Assembly (NCBI GenBank): GCA_900542155.1
Contig: UQMD01000001.1
Span: forward strand, 186,001 to 250,000
Reading direction: 5' to 3'
Origin: an uncultured Collinsella sp.
Lineage (GTDB): Bacteria > Actinomycetota > Coriobacteriia > Coriobacteriales > Coriobacteriaceae
DNA length: 64,000 nucleotides
The position numbers and the translations under genes are program-made. Positions 34,384 through 43,532 of the stretch are shown one piece after another; position 1 is the stretch's first letter, and every line of letters begins with the position of its first letter. The notes beneath the pieces are model-generated. The model saw only the letters and a program-made list of their open reading frames with translations, was not told the DNA's origin and searched no databases.

Positions 34384-36237
34384 CTAGAACTCAATCTCGT
34401 CAAAGTCAAAAGCTTTCAAAGTGAGTCCAACGAGCTTGTCTGTGCGCTCCTGAATCTGCTCGCTCGTCCAGGTATCAGTGTTTACCAACTCGTTGTTCAG
34501 GTTCAACCCGTTGCGGTATCCGACATTCGCCCCGTTGACATCCTTGCGGTCTCGCTTGGTCACAAAGGGCATGTTGCTCAGCTTTGAGTTATACCCGGTG
34601 ATGGTTAGATTACCAAGCGTGTGGACCTGTTTCTCCTGCACCTCAATCGCCTTAGACATGTCGCCGTCCGCAACCATCTTCACCCATTCATCTGGAATGT
34701 TCTTGCCCTGAGGGAAGATGTGCTCGATTGTCCAGACGTAGTTTCCGGAGGCGTATCGTTCCCAAAGTGGCTTCATCTCTTTCGTAACGCTCGGAGATGC
34801 GATAACAGTAAGGATGTAGCGCGTCATATCGGGATTGACGTCGTAAATCGGCCCCTCAAGACGTTCTTTGAAGAAAGCGTCGCTGGCAGACACATCGACG
34901 AGACGCTTCTTGATGTACTCCGCGGCTGCAATGCCCTTGAGCCCCTCGCTTTCGAGGCTCTCACAAATACTGATGAAGAGTCTCTCAAGATCACGTGTGG
35001 GAGGTGTATCGGTGAGGTTGCGCCGGACAAAGAAGCAGACGAGGAGCTTAACAAGAAGCGCGAGGGTTTCATCTTTTAGCTCCAATTGGCTCTGCTTCTT
35101 AAAGAGGAACAGCAGCAACAGGTAAGATGCGACGCCCTGCGCTCTCGAAAGCTCCAAAAGCTGATGCGAAAGCTCGGAATCCGGGCTCTCTTGATCGAGT
35201 CCAATGATCCTCGAATAGAGTGCGGAATTCTCGGTCAGCTCGTCCAACACCTTAAGGGCGCCGTCATCAGATTCCATCCGCTTCTCGTAGATTTTCAGAA
35301 GGTTGGACCGCGTGGCAACGGAACCGAGGGGAAGCTGGGAACCAGATTCGCCGATAAATGGCTTGTTCACCTCCCGGCGGAAGGCGTCGTAGTTCTGGCG
35401 GAAGAAGCGTTCCTGCGTCTTGTAGTCATCGCCGAGATTGTGGAGCACTTCCTGCCAGCGTTCAAAGTAATAGTTGAGCTGTCCGTCATCCACCCCGGCA
35501 ACCTTGCCGAGAAGCATGTTCTTGATAAGGTCAACGGCGCTCAAGGGAACACCGCGGTTGTTCAGGGACGCGAACAAGGTGTAGGCGTCAGCATGACTAT
35601 CGACGGTAATCTGGACCACGACCGCCGAACACACCAACCTGCAGATATCAAGGAGGCAGCGAACGCACTCGATTCCATCCCTGCCCTCAACGTCCTCACC
35701 CAGCCGATCGTAAAAATAGTTGAATGCCTTAGACATCTTTCTTAGACCAAGGAACTTCGGCTTTTGTATAACCGTATCTAAGCCGATATGTTCCTTCAAA
35801 ATCCAGCGGTAATCCTCAAGGTTATGATTCTGAACCTGAGGAATAACGCGCGTGATTGACTTGTCAGATTTCAAGATCAGACGATTGCGCAAGGGTCGAA
35901 TATCGTCCAACATCATGTCGTCATCGATAGAATCCTTATGCTCCATGATGCGAGTATAGAGGGCGGCAAGGAGAAGACTGAGCGTCGTCAGGCGTTGCTG
36001 GCCATCGATAACTTCATAGTGAATGGTATCCATCTTGGAATTCACGGTCCCGTTCACGACAATAAACGAGCCCAGGAAGTAACCGGCGTCGTTTTGGGTG
36101 ATGTCATCATAGAGATTCGCCCAGTCGCGCTGATTCCAAGTGTATTCGCGCTGGTAACGAGGAATGTCATAGATTTTTAGCATATCGGTCGACAGAATAT
36201 TGGCAACCGTTGGGTCCTCTACGCTATTAATCATCAT
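34384..36237 (-). CDS. DUF262/DUF1524 protein, GmrSD-like type IV restriction candidate
   Basis: 617 residues. The DUF262 start has IPRYQREYTW and later VIDGQQRLTTLSLL; the ParB-like nucleotide-binding core is predicted to use GTP or similar. The C-terminal DUF1524 HNH-type nuclease shows WTIEHIFPQGKN and TLGNLTITGYNSKLSN. Single-chain proteins of this plan include GmrSD-type and SspE/BrxU-like nucleases that cut modified phage DNA. It stands alone, with no modification genes nearby. AAAGGA five bases upstream favours the ATG at 36237. GC is lower than in the core genes, hinting at transfer. Confidence 0.8.
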   Translation of the reverse strand: MMINSVEDPTVANILSTDMLKIYDIPRYQREYTWNQRDWANLYDDITQNDAGYFLGSFIVVNGTVNSKMDTIHYEVIDGQQRLTTLSLLLAALYTRIMEHKDSIDDDMMLDDIRPLRNRLILKSDKSITRVIPQVQNHNLEDYRWILKEHIGLDTVIQKPKFLGLRKMSKAFNYFYDRLGEDVEGRDGIECVRCLLDICRLVCSAVVVQITVDSHADAYTLFASLNNRGVPLSAVDLIKNMLLGKVAGVDDGQLNYYFERWQEVLHNLGDDYKTQERFFRQNYDAFRREVNKPFIGESGSQLPLGSVATRSNLLKIYEKRMESDDGALKVLDELTENSALYSRIIGLDQESPDSELSHQLLELSRAQGVASYLLLLFLFKKQSQLELKDETLALLVKLLVCFFVRRNLTDTPPTRDLERLFISICESLESEGLKGIAAAEYIKKRLVDVSASDAFFKERLEGPIYDVNPDMTRYILTVIASPSVTKEMKPLWERYASGNYVWTIEHIFPQGKNIPDEWVKMVADGDMSKAIEVQEKQVHTLGNLTITGYNSKLSNMPFVTKRDRKDVNGANVGYRNGLNLNNELVNTDTWTSEQIQERTDKLVGLTLKAFDFDEIEF

Positions 36238-36249
36238 GGGTCCTTTCAA

Positions 36250-36632
36250 TCGCCTTGCTCACAAACGACGGGAAATCCTTGTCGCTCTTGACTTCTCGCG
36301 CCGAATTAAATCTAGACTATAGTAATACCCATGGGCTACAGGAAAGAGAGCCGTGCACGGCGTGCGATCTTTCGAGAAGCGGCATCGGAGCTCTCAGCGC
36401 CTTGGTCACTTTCCACTCTATCCCAGTTGGAGACACAAAGCCCAAAACTCTAATGGAGACAGCAACTGTAAGCTTGGCTTTTCCCGCCTCATTGCACGCG
36501 TTTATTGACAATGAGCATCGGTTGCAAAGCACACAAGTGCACTTTCAGATTTAATTGTTGCATATTTGTTGCATGAGCTGTTGCATGAGAAGGCAGAATC
36601 AGAGGCTATATCGCCTCTGACCTGCGAAAACT
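36250..36632. other. Gene-free stretch with clustered TTGCA words
   Basis: No supported gene. TGTTGCAT occurs three times in 36555-36588 and TTGCA twice near 36490-36525. Confidence 0.6.
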
Positions 36633-36677
36633 CATGGAGCCAGTGACAGGAATCGAACCCGCAACCCACTGATTACA
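36633..36677. repeat. attL: 45-bp copy of the tRNA-Thr 3' end
   Basis: It matches 50748-50792 over 45 bp with one mismatch and ends at the anticodon stem. It marks the left end of the integrated element. Confidence 0.9.
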
Positions 36678-36785
36678 TCGGTGTCCTTATCGTTTATTAG
36701 CGTTCATCTGCGACTATGCCGACCGTGACCTCGCGTTTTTCTTTCATTTTCCGCCTATAGTCTCACTTGAGACGTCTCCGAAACA

Positions 36786-36826
36786 GTCAAATTGCACAGT
36801 CATTGCACACGTGATTGCACACGGAG
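36786..36826. promoter_or_regulatory. Three TTGCACA words before the integrase
   Basis: ATTGCACAGTC, ATTGCACACGTG and ATTGCACACGG stand directly upstream of the integrase ATG. Similar words occur near the right end at 50655-50690. They may be arm-type integrase sites or a regulatory array. Confidence 0.5.
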
Positions 36827-36831
36827 GAACA

Positions 36832-38058
36832 ATGGAAGAGAAATACGCTACCTCATCTATATATAAGTACATGAGCGACCGCTGGCGCGCGCAGTTCCCC
36901 TACTTCGAGGATGGAACCTGGCGCAAGAAGACCCAACTTCTTGAGCATCGAGGCCGCGATAAAGGTCGAAGCCATAAACATCGTGATGCTGCAATGGTGG
37001 AAGCCGAGGCCATCCGCGCTCACCTGAATGCAGAAGCGGAAGCCAAGGCAATGAAACCAACGAGCTCGATTTCAGTCGCCGAACTAGTGTCTAGCTATAT
37101 AACAATGGAGTGCGCCGACATCGCACGTTCAACCGCAACCGGCTATTCAGGCATGCTCCGCCGAAACATCGAACCTTATATTGGCAGCATCCCCCTAGAG
37201 GATCTGACTGAAGAAGACGTTCAGGAATGGGTCAGCGTAATGGCAAAGAAGCATGCGAGATCAACTGCATGCAATTCCCTTAGGCTGTTGAGGGGCTCAT
37301 TGAAATACGGGCTAAGGAAAAAGCTAGTCTCGGAAAATGTTGCCGCATGGGCCAAGGTTCCCAAGAACGAGGATGCCAACTACGGACGACCGAATTCACT
37401 TACCGGAAGGGAAAGAGCGCGCGTCCTAAACACCCTCAACGCATCCATAGATGTCCCGGCAATTCTAGCCGCGAAAATCGCCCTGTATACAGGACTCCGT
37501 CGAGGTGAACTTTGCGCCCTGAAATGGAAATGTGTCGACTTTTCCCATTCCTCGATTCGCGTGGAAGCCGCAATCGGGCACACCGACACCGAGTTCTACA
37601 TCAAAGGTCCCAAAAGCGTCAGCAGTAGACGGACAATTCCGAATTGCCCGGAGGACCTCATGCACGATCTAGCCGCGCGCAAGCGAGACATGGAAGAAGA
37701 ATGCACCAGGCTTGGGACTGAATTCAGCGGGGAGATGTTCGTGCTGGGCTTTCCCGACGGTTCGTTCCTCAAGCCGCCTAGGGTCAATGACGCGTGGCGT
37801 GCGCTCTCTAAGGCGCTGAACCTTCATGGAGTATTAAATAGGAACACGGTGACCTTCCATGACCTAAGGCACAGCTTCGCAACATACGCTGTCGCCAACG
37901 GCGTAGACCCAAGAACGCTCGCAAGCCTGATGGGTCACTCCAAAGCCTCCATGACCCTAGATAGATACGCCAGCGCCGACCCGAAGGCAACTGCATCGGC
38001 AATGGACGCCCTAGGGCGCCTTTATAAGAGCGCCTCACAGTATCCAAAAGCTGGATAG
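36832..38058 (+). CDS. Tyrosine integrase of the element
   Basis: 408 residues. N-terminal SAM-like/arm-binding region, a core-binding domain at about 75-165 (SVAELVSSYITMECADIARS), then the catalytic domain with Arg in TGLRRGELCAL, HDLRHSF, MGHSKASM and the nucleophile Tyr in LDRY. All catalytic residues are present. GGAGG before the ATG at 36832 sets the start. It integrates and excises the element at tRNA-Thr. Confidence 0.95.
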   Translation: MEEKYATSSIYKYMSDRWRAQFPYFEDGTWRKKTQLLEHRGRDKGRSHKHRDAAMVEAEAIRAHLNAEAEAKAMKPTSSISVAELVSSYITMECADIARSTATGYSGMLRRNIEPYIGSIPLEDLTEEDVQEWVSVMAKKHARSTACNSLRLLRGSLKYGLRKKLVSENVAAWAKVPKNEDANYGRPNSLTGRERARVLNTLNASIDVPAILAAKIALYTGLRRGELCALKWKCVDFSHSSIRVEAAIGHTDTEFYIKGPKSVSSRRTIPNCPEDLMHDLAARKRDMEEECTRLGTEFSGEMFVLGFPDGSFLKPPRVNDAWRALSKALNLHGVLNRNTVTFHDLRHSFATYAVANGVDPRTLASLMGHSKASMTLDRYASADPKATASAMDALGRLYKSASQYPKAG

Positions 38059-38232
38059 GACCCAATCGAAGACCGCGATACCGCATCGTGGCCTTTCCTA
38101 TACCTTTCCGTAGTAAGTCATTTCAGTCCATCGGGTCCGTATCGTCCGCCATGACCGCGTTTTTGAATCCGTCACCCAAGACGCTCCAGACTAGCCCTCA
38201 AAGAGACAGCAGCAGACAGAAAGGAGGTCGAA

Positions 38233-38439
38233 ATGGAAGTTGAGAGCAAACGCATCACTCTTGATGCTTTTCGCACGATGCCAGACATCGTTGACCCGAT
38301 GCCTGTCGCCCACCTGCTCGGTATCAGTGACCGCTCCGTCTACAGACTCTGCCAGAACGGAACATTCAAAGCCGTGAAGTGCGGAAAGCTGTGGCGCATC
38401 AATCGCGACAGCGTTCTTAGCTACATCGGCGTCAACTGA
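38233..38439 (+). CDS. Excisionase-like HTH protein
   Basis: 68 residues with a MerR/HTH_17 type winged helix: VAHLLGISDRSVYRLCQNG, then FKAVKCGKLWRINRDSV. A good site (AAGGAGG) precedes the start. Such proteins bend DNA for excision and repress integrase; it lies 174 bases after the integrase. Confidence 0.85.
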   Translation: MEVESKRITLDAFRTMPDIVDPMPVAHLLGISDRSVYRLCQNGTFKAVKCGKLWRINRDSVLSYIGVN

Positions 38440-38482
38440 ATGTAGCGAGCGCCGGCTAAGACCAACTGAGCTCGGAGCAAAC

Positions 38483-38641
38483 ATGGGTATTAACAAATTC
38501 AACGCCGGACCCATTGAAATAATTGCAGAGTTGATTGATTTCGATGCCGTCCGAATCAAAAACGAGCTCATCGCATATACGCCCTTGCCGGCGGCTAAAG
38601 CGCCAAAAGGCTATCCGATTACGTACACGGAAGACGAATAG
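38483..38641 (+). CDS. Small protein of unknown function
   Basis: 52 codons, MGINKFNAGPIEIIAELIDF onward, with CGGAGC six to eight bases before the ATG. No known domain. It shares an operon with the excisionase-like gene and is followed by a terminator. Confidence 0.5.
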   Translation: MGINKFNAGPIEIIAELIDFDAVRIKNELIAYTPLPAAKAPKGYPITYTEDE

Positions 38642-38646
38642 ACACC

Positions 38647-38673
38647 ACAGGGGGCCAAACGGCCCCCTGTTTT
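38647..38673 (+). terminator. Intrinsic terminator
   Basis: ACAGGGGGCC / GGCCCCCTGT with an AAAC loop, followed by TTT. It separates the regulatory genes from the mobilization block. Confidence 0.85.
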
Positions 38674-38686
38674 ATGAGGAGACCCT

Positions 38687-39148
38687 ATGGCCGAAACCAA
38701 AACCATCAGCGTAAAAATCGACCACAAGCTCTACATCGCCCTCAAGACGCGGGCGGAGCTCGACAACTCCAACGTCAGCGACGAGATCCGCTCGCTTCTG
38801 CGCTCGGCGCTCGCCGCGGAGGGGCTCGACCTCTACGGCAACGAGGTCGCGGGCTTCATCCGCGGCGTCGTCGACGCGCGGATGGACGTCGCCGCGCTCG
38901 ACATCGAGCGCAAGCTCGACGCCACCGAGGACCGCATCGCCGCGGTCCTCTCGCGCCCCATGACCGCCGCCATCATGGCGGGCCTCATGTCGGCCGACGT
39001 CCTCAAGGCCTCATACGCCTCGCTCGACGACGTCCCCGTCGCGGAAATCTGGAAGAACTACCTCGCGCAGGCCGGCGAGCTCAGCCGCGCCGGCCTCGGC
39101 CGCATCGACGAGGTGAAGCTCCACGCGCGCGAGCGCGCCGATGGCTAG
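38687..39148 (+). CDS. MobC-like relaxosome accessory protein
   Basis: 153 residues. A ribbon-helix-helix start (TKTISVKIDHKLYIALKTRA, VSDEIRSLLRSAL) is followed by a helical C-terminus. It likely binds oriT and helps the relaxase. It overlaps the relaxase start by eight bases. GC content is far above that of flanking genes. Confidence 0.75.
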   Translation: MAETKTISVKIDHKLYIALKTRAELDNSNVSDEIRSLLRSALAAEGLDLYGNEVAGFIRGVVDARMDVAALDIERKLDATEDRIAAVLSRPMTAAIMAGLMSADVLKASYASLDDVPVAEIWKNYLAQAGELSRAGLGRIDEVKLHARERADG

Positions 39149-39900
39149 CCCGCCCGTCATCGTCAACCACTCCGTCGTCCGCGCGGGGGCGTCCGCCGCG
39201 GGCCTGGCGGCATACGCCGGCACCCGCCGCGGCGTCGTCATCGAGGTCAGCGAGGCCGACGGCAGGAGGCTCGGCGTCGACGGCCTGGCCGCCTACGCCG
39301 CGAACAGGACCGGCTCGACCGGCGGCCTCTGGGGCGCAGACGGCCCGGTCGCCGTCGCCGAGGCGAGGCGCGCCATCGCCCAAAACGGCGGCGCGGTGCT
39401 CACCACCGTCGTCACGGTCCCGAACGACATCGCCCCCGGTGCCGGCCTCGACCGCCTGGATGCGTGGCAGGCCCTGGTGCGCTCCGAGTGGCCGAAGCTC
39501 TTCTCCGAGATGACCGGCGTGCCCGAGAGCCGCGTGGAGTACTACGCGGCGATGCACGTCAACGGCACGAGCCACCACGTCCACATCCTCACGGTCGACC
39601 GCTCGGGCGACTGGGACTCCCTGCTGCCAAAGGGCAAGATGGAGGCGGCGGGGCTCGAGATCTCCTCGAAGGCCATGGCGCCGCTGCTGCGGGAAGCGTA
39701 CATCGAGCGCGACCTCGCGAGGGAGGCCGCACTGGACGCCGTCGCCCGCATCGACCGTAACCATTTCGATATCGAGCTGCCGCCGAGCGGGAGGATCGAG
39801 GCCGCCCACCTCAGGCGTTTCCACCCGGAGGCCTCCGCCGCGTTGAGGGAGGCCCTCGACCGGGCGGCATCCGGCTCCCCCGCGCTCGCCGCCGCACTGG
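39141..39900 (+). pseudogene. Relaxase, N-terminal part only
   Basis: About 253 residues look genuine: VIVNHSVVRAGASAAGLAAY, TTVVTVPNDIAPGAGLDRLD and the metal site YYAAMHVNGTSHHVHILTVD (paired histidines). This is a MobP/Rlx-like relaxase that would nick oriT. After about 39900 the frame continues to 40118 but turns into Arg/Pro/Ala-rich sequence, while the adjacent frame reads as coupling protein. The C-terminal half is missing, so mobilization is probably lost. Confidence 0.7.
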
Positions 39901-39901
39901 A

Positions 39902-41545
39902 GCTTGGGGCCGCTCATGGGCGAGGCTCCACGACGGGACGTTCGCCGGCGACCGCGCGCCCACGCGCACGCACGGGGACGCCTGGCTCGAGTCGAGGCCC
40001 TCCAGGGTCGCGAGGCGCTGCCCTCCCTGGGACGGGAAGGCCGCCGCGGAGGGGCTCGTGGCGGCCGGCTGCATCGGCGGCGGGATCGCGATGGTCCCCG
40101 CCGTCCACTGCCTCATAAGGGCGGGCAGTGGCGCCGGCAAAAGCAGACGCGCGCTGGCGCCATCAATTGCGGCTGCGATCGACCGCAACGCCCACGGGGT
40201 ACCGACCTCCGTCATCGTCCACGACCCGAAGTCCGAGATCCGCGCATGGACCGAGCCGCTCGCCAGGAGGGCCGGGATGGAGGTCGTCGCCATCCGGCTC
40301 GACGAGCCCGTCAAGTCGGCGAGGTTCAACCCCCTCGACCGCGCCATCGCGGCACTCGGGACCGAGGGCGTCGCCGGTGCCGTGGCCGAGCTCCGCGAGC
40401 TGTCGTCCTCCATCGTGCCCGACGCCTTCTCCTCTGGCCAGAGGTTCTTCACGGACGCCAGCCGCAACCTGCTGACCGGCCTCTGCCTGCTCGCGATAGC
40501 GGACGGGCGGATCCCCGACGGCGCCCGGAACCTCTCGACCGTGCTCGCGCTCCTGGAGCCCCGCGACGGGAAGAGCGCGGTAAAGTCGCTGGAGGAGCTC
40601 GCCGCGGACCTGCCGGCGGGAAACCCGGCGCGCCAGTTCCTCCTCGTCGCCTCGTCGAACGGCGGCGGGGGCGAGGCCCTCGTCTCCACCGCGCGCAACT
40701 ACCTCATGTCCTTCTGCGACGACGACGTCAGCCGCATGCTCTGGGACGGCGAGGTCGACCTCGCATCGGTCGGGCGCAGGCCCACCATCCTCTACATCGC
40801 CAGCGCGACGGACCGCGGCGACCGCGGCGCGCTCGTCTCGTGCATCTTCTCCCAGGCGCTGTCGGCACTGCGCGAGATCGCGCGCCTGTCCGGCGGCAGG
40901 CTGCCGGCGGAGACCCTGCTCGCCATCGACGAGGGGTCCGGGATCCCCAAGATCCCCCGCCTCCTCGGCGACCTCGCGGAGGTCCGCAGCATCGGGCTGC
41001 ACGTCGTCTTCGTGCTCCAGAACACCCATCTGCTCGAGGCGCGATGCGGTTACTCCAGGGCGGAGTCGGACGCGCTGCTGGCGCTGCTCGGCACCCAGGT
41101 CGTCCTCTCGGTGGAGTCCGTCGGCGAGGCGGAGGAGATCAGCAAGCGTCTCGGCGACTACAGCGTCAAGACGACCGGGCAGAGCTCCACCAAGGGGACG
41201 CAGAGCTCCTCGTCCGGCAAGTCGTTCTCCGTGGCGCGCCGGCCGCTGATCACCCCGTCGGAGCTCATGGCCTGGAGCGCGCGCGAGAACGGCGCGCTCG
41301 TGATCGACGCGGAGGGCCCGATGGCACTCGCCAGCCGCGACATCACCGAGACGTTCCTGGGACCGCTGCTCGGCATGACGTCGCCGGAGGCCGAGGGCGC
41401 GCTGCTCGCGCGGGCGCTCGAGGGGGAGGTCCGGAACACCTCCCCGGCACCGGTGTGGCGCTTCCCGGAGAAACCGAAAAAGCCCAAGGGGTCGCCGTCC
41501 GGCGGCAGGAAGCGCAAGGTATCCGCCGCGCCCGACGGGTTCTGA
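39902..41545 (+). pseudogene. VirD4/TraG-like coupling protein, N-terminus missing
   Basis: In a frame different from the relaxase, coding begins without a start codon at SWARLHDGTFAGDRAPTRTH and goes on to Walker A RAGSGAGKS, Walker B ETLLAIDEGS and the C-terminal LITPSELMAWSARENGALVI. From the first in-frame GTG (40058) it is 495 residues. The two transmembrane helices normal for the family are absent. The relaxase-coupling junction is thus an out-of-frame deletion, unless the frame change is a sequence error. Confidence 0.7.
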
Positions 41546-41572
41546 TGCGTCATACGGCCCTGCCTGCGAAAA

Positions 41573-41618
41573 CGGCCCGCCGTCATACGGCGCGCGAGGC
41601 GCGTATGACGGCGGGCCG
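41573..41618. repeat. Long perfect hairpin after coupling gene
   Basis: A 17-bp stem, CGGCCCGCCGTCATACG / CGTATGACGGCGGGCCG, with a 12-base loop. It is possibly a terminator, though no T run follows. Confidence 0.75.
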
Positions 41619-41722
41619 CGGCAGTCTTTCGGTTTATCTGCCCACGCTGCCAGCGGAAACGAACTCGGCACGCCGAGTTGCGCCGCAAAATCCCGGGCGC
41701 CCGTAGTGCGCCCTTATCCTGC

Positions 41723-42349
41723 TCATAAGGACCGGCTATCCCTTACCTGTGACACAATCTCAAACGCACAGAACAGAATCATCAGTCCAATCATCGCATA
41801 AGAGGCAGCCGAACCTTCAAGCACTATTCCACAAAGAACAATCTCCGCGCCGCCAATAAGAACTGTTATCAGGCGCTCTGCCTTTTTGCTCTCGCCGCTC
41901 GCATAAAAAGGCGGCAAGGCGCACAAGATCACATATAGCCCGGGAAGGGAATACAGGATCGATAGTCCAAGCCCCCCATCAACCGCAGTGTTTTGCGTAA
42001 GAATCAACTGAACCCAAACGGCAATTATCACTGAGCAGGTTGTCGATAAAAGAAGACTGGAAATATAGCACGCAACAAAGTCCCGTCGCATTCGAACAGA
42101 GAAATCCGCGAACTCTCTTCGCCGCGTGGAAACAATAAGGTACACAGAAATTGCAATAGAACCAATCAGAGAAAACAGCGGAACAACCAGCAATTCAAGC
42201 TTATTACCCCATCGATCAACCACACCCCCACTCCAATGAGCGGGAATTGTATCAGGGAGGACTGACCAAGCCGCCCATAGAATCAGAAATGGAAGAATAG
42301 AGAGGATGAAAGATGATAACACTGCAGTAGTTTTTTTTGAGGCTCTCAT
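41723..42349 (-). CDS. DUF1648/SdpI-like membrane protein
   Basis: 208 residues, about six membrane spans. The first extracytoplasmic loop holds LPDTIPAHWSGGVVDRWGNK, the DUF1648 signature shared with SdpI, the immunity protein for the Bacillus Sdp toxin. AAGGAG upstream favours this start; a GTG 27 bases earlier is the alternative. It is divergent from a short peptide gene. An immunity or signalling role is only suggested by family. Confidence 0.7.
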   Translation of the reverse strand: MRASKKTTAVLSSFILSILPFLILWAAWSVLPDTIPAHWSGGVVDRWGNKLELLVVPLFSLIGSIAISVYLIVSTRRREFADFSVRMRRDFVACYISSLLLSTTCSVIIAVWVQLILTQNTAVDGGLGLSILYSLPGLYVILCALPPFYASGESKKAERLITVLIGGAEIVLCGIVLEGSAASYAMIGLMILFCAFEIVSQVRDSRSL

Positions 42350-42450
42350 CGATTCCGCATCTCCTTGCGCGCTCACATTCCACTCCGCCTTAAATCAAGT
42401 ATAAATACACAGTCTTTCAAGACAGCTATTCAACATTGGTGGTCACCGCT

Positions 42451-42822
42451 ATGGACAATGTGAACCACCTAAACGAACTCTCAATACAGTCCCAGCTTAG
42501 CACCCTTGAAAAACTGGTCGCGGACGCGGAACAATCTACCGACGCAAGACGCGATTTCGAAGCTCAGCCTCGTGCCGTATTCCAGAAATATGGAATTACA
42601 GACCTCCAAATCAAAGCGGGAAATCGAAAAGTCTCTGTACGAACTGGTGGAGTCAACCGAAAAGGAGGCGCGTGTCCCCGTTGCACGCGCAGTATATCGT
42701 CGTATCCAGCTCCCACCGTCCAAGGCACTTGGACGGTGGGAGTTCCGTATCCCCGGGAAAGGAAAAGCGCGGCCCATCCGGACCGCGCCCGCGCCCTCCT
42801 CCCATTTCACCCCGCGACGTAA
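42451..42822 (+). CDS. Short secreted-peptide candidate or frameshifted small gene
   Basis: Starts MDNVNHLNELSIQSQLSTLE. The part FEAQPRAVFQKYGITDL resembles leaders of ribosomally made, modified peptides (nitrile-hydratase/Nif11-like: F..NP..V...YGI). The following GGVNRKGGACPRCTRS has two cysteines. After about codon 85 the frame runs through a perfect hairpin and is unlikely to be real. Another frame (from 42589, MELQTSKSKREIEKSLYELV) also looks protein-like, so a frameshift is possible. No modifying enzyme is adjacent. Confidence 0.4.
   Translation: MDNVNHLNELSIQSQLSTLEKLVADAEQSTDARRDFEAQPRAVFQKYGITDLQIKAGNRKVSVRTGGVNRKGGACPRCTRSISSYPAPTVQGTWTVGVPYPRERKSAAHPDRARALLPFHPAT
42710..42742. 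terminator. Perfect 15-bp hairpin
   Basis: CTCCCACCGTCCAAG and its exact complement with a three-base loop. No T run follows on either side. It could end both the peptide gene and the opposite-strand small genes. Confidence 0.5.
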
Positions 42823-42962
42823 ACCGTCCGGCCCGTCTCGCAGTCGATGGTCTCGGCGTCCCCGAAACCGACCCGGACGGCCAGGCCGCCGCCCGCGTAC
42901 TCCCCAGCCACGAGGGCGAGGCGGACCGCCTCGCCCATGGAGTCGAACTCGACCGTGACCAT
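42807..42962 (-). CDS. Small protein of unknown function, first copy
   Basis: 51 residues: MVTVEFDSMGEAVRLALVAG and then VRVGFGDAETIDCETGRTVY. It starts four bases after the DUF2958 stop. A truncated relative lies at 47532-47599, where VRIGFGDVESIDCEGGRAMY is preserved; conservation of this stretch suggests that it is a real protein. Function unknown. Confidence 0.6.
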   Translation of the reverse strand: MVTVEFDSMGEAVRLALVAGEYAGGGLAVRVGFGDAETIDCETGRTVYVAG

Positions 42963-42966
42963 GCGG

Positions 42967-43266
42967 CTACCTCCCCCTGACGGCGCTGAGCGGCTTCGGG
43001 GAGAAGTGCTCGTCGCGCTCGACGACGGCGAACCCCATCTGGCGGTTCAGCTCGGCCATCTCCTTGATGCTGAAGTAGCCGAGCTCGTCGTCGTAGCCCT
43101 CGACGAGGCCGAACGCCTCGTCCGTTCCGTCGAACTCGAGCAGCCACCAGTCCCATCCGTTCACGCACGAGAAGTAGTGGGCGTAGACCGTGGGGTCCTC
43201 CGCCCCGTCCTGCCCATAGAGCCTCGGCGCCGTCTTGGCGATCTCCTCGGTCATCAGCTGCTGCAT
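42967..43266 (-). CDS. DUF2958 protein
   Basis: 99 residues: VYAHYFSCVNGWDWWLLEFD, FGLVEGYDDELGYFSIKEMA match DUF2958, a family common on plasmids and integrative elements with no known biochemical role. GGAGG precedes the ATG. Its upstream region is the duplicated 265-bp block. Confidence 0.75.
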   Translation of the reverse strand: MQQLMTEEIAKTAPRLYGQDGAEDPTVYAHYFSCVNGWDWWLLEFDGTDEAFGLVEGYDDELGYFSIKEMAELNRQMGFAVVERDEHFSPKPLSAVRGR

Positions 43267-43532
43267 GTCTTCCTCCGTTCCGGGCACGCGGCCCTTAACA
43301 TCTCGCCCCTGCGGGCAAAGCCGAATGGCGACGCCGCGCGTCGTCGTCGGCTTTGCTCCCTGCAAAGCCGCACCGGAGCGAAGACGGGTCAAGGGAGGTC
43401 CATGACGGCCTCCACCAACCGGAGCGGAGCGGAGGTTTGTGCGGGGTCTCATGGGCCCCCTTGACGCGGCGTAGCGGAGGTGCCACCCGGCCGCGGGGCC
43501 GAGGCCGATTCGCGGCGGACGCCGGCAGCCCA
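43267..43532. repeat. Duplicated 265-bp block, left copy
   Basis: Direct copy of 47640-47902, nearly identical except for a short stretch around 43336-43350. It includes GCAAAGCCGCACCGGAGCG and CCTCCACCAACCGGAGCGGA. It has no convincing frame and lies upstream of DUF2958. It could be an oriT, a regulatory RNA or a leader region. Confidence 0.85.

Noticed and set aside
36255..36554. 99-codon frame before attL
   Set aside because: No ribosome site, no family and composition typical of non-coding DNA.
36636..36720. Functional tRNA at the left end of the island
   Set aside because: Only the 3' half of a tRNA-Thr is present; the 5' half is unrelated sequence.
39904..41706. 600-codon open frame across the coupling protein region
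   Set aside because: Its composition is Arg/Pro/Gly-rich, the known Walker motifs lie in another frame, and very high GC makes long false frames common.
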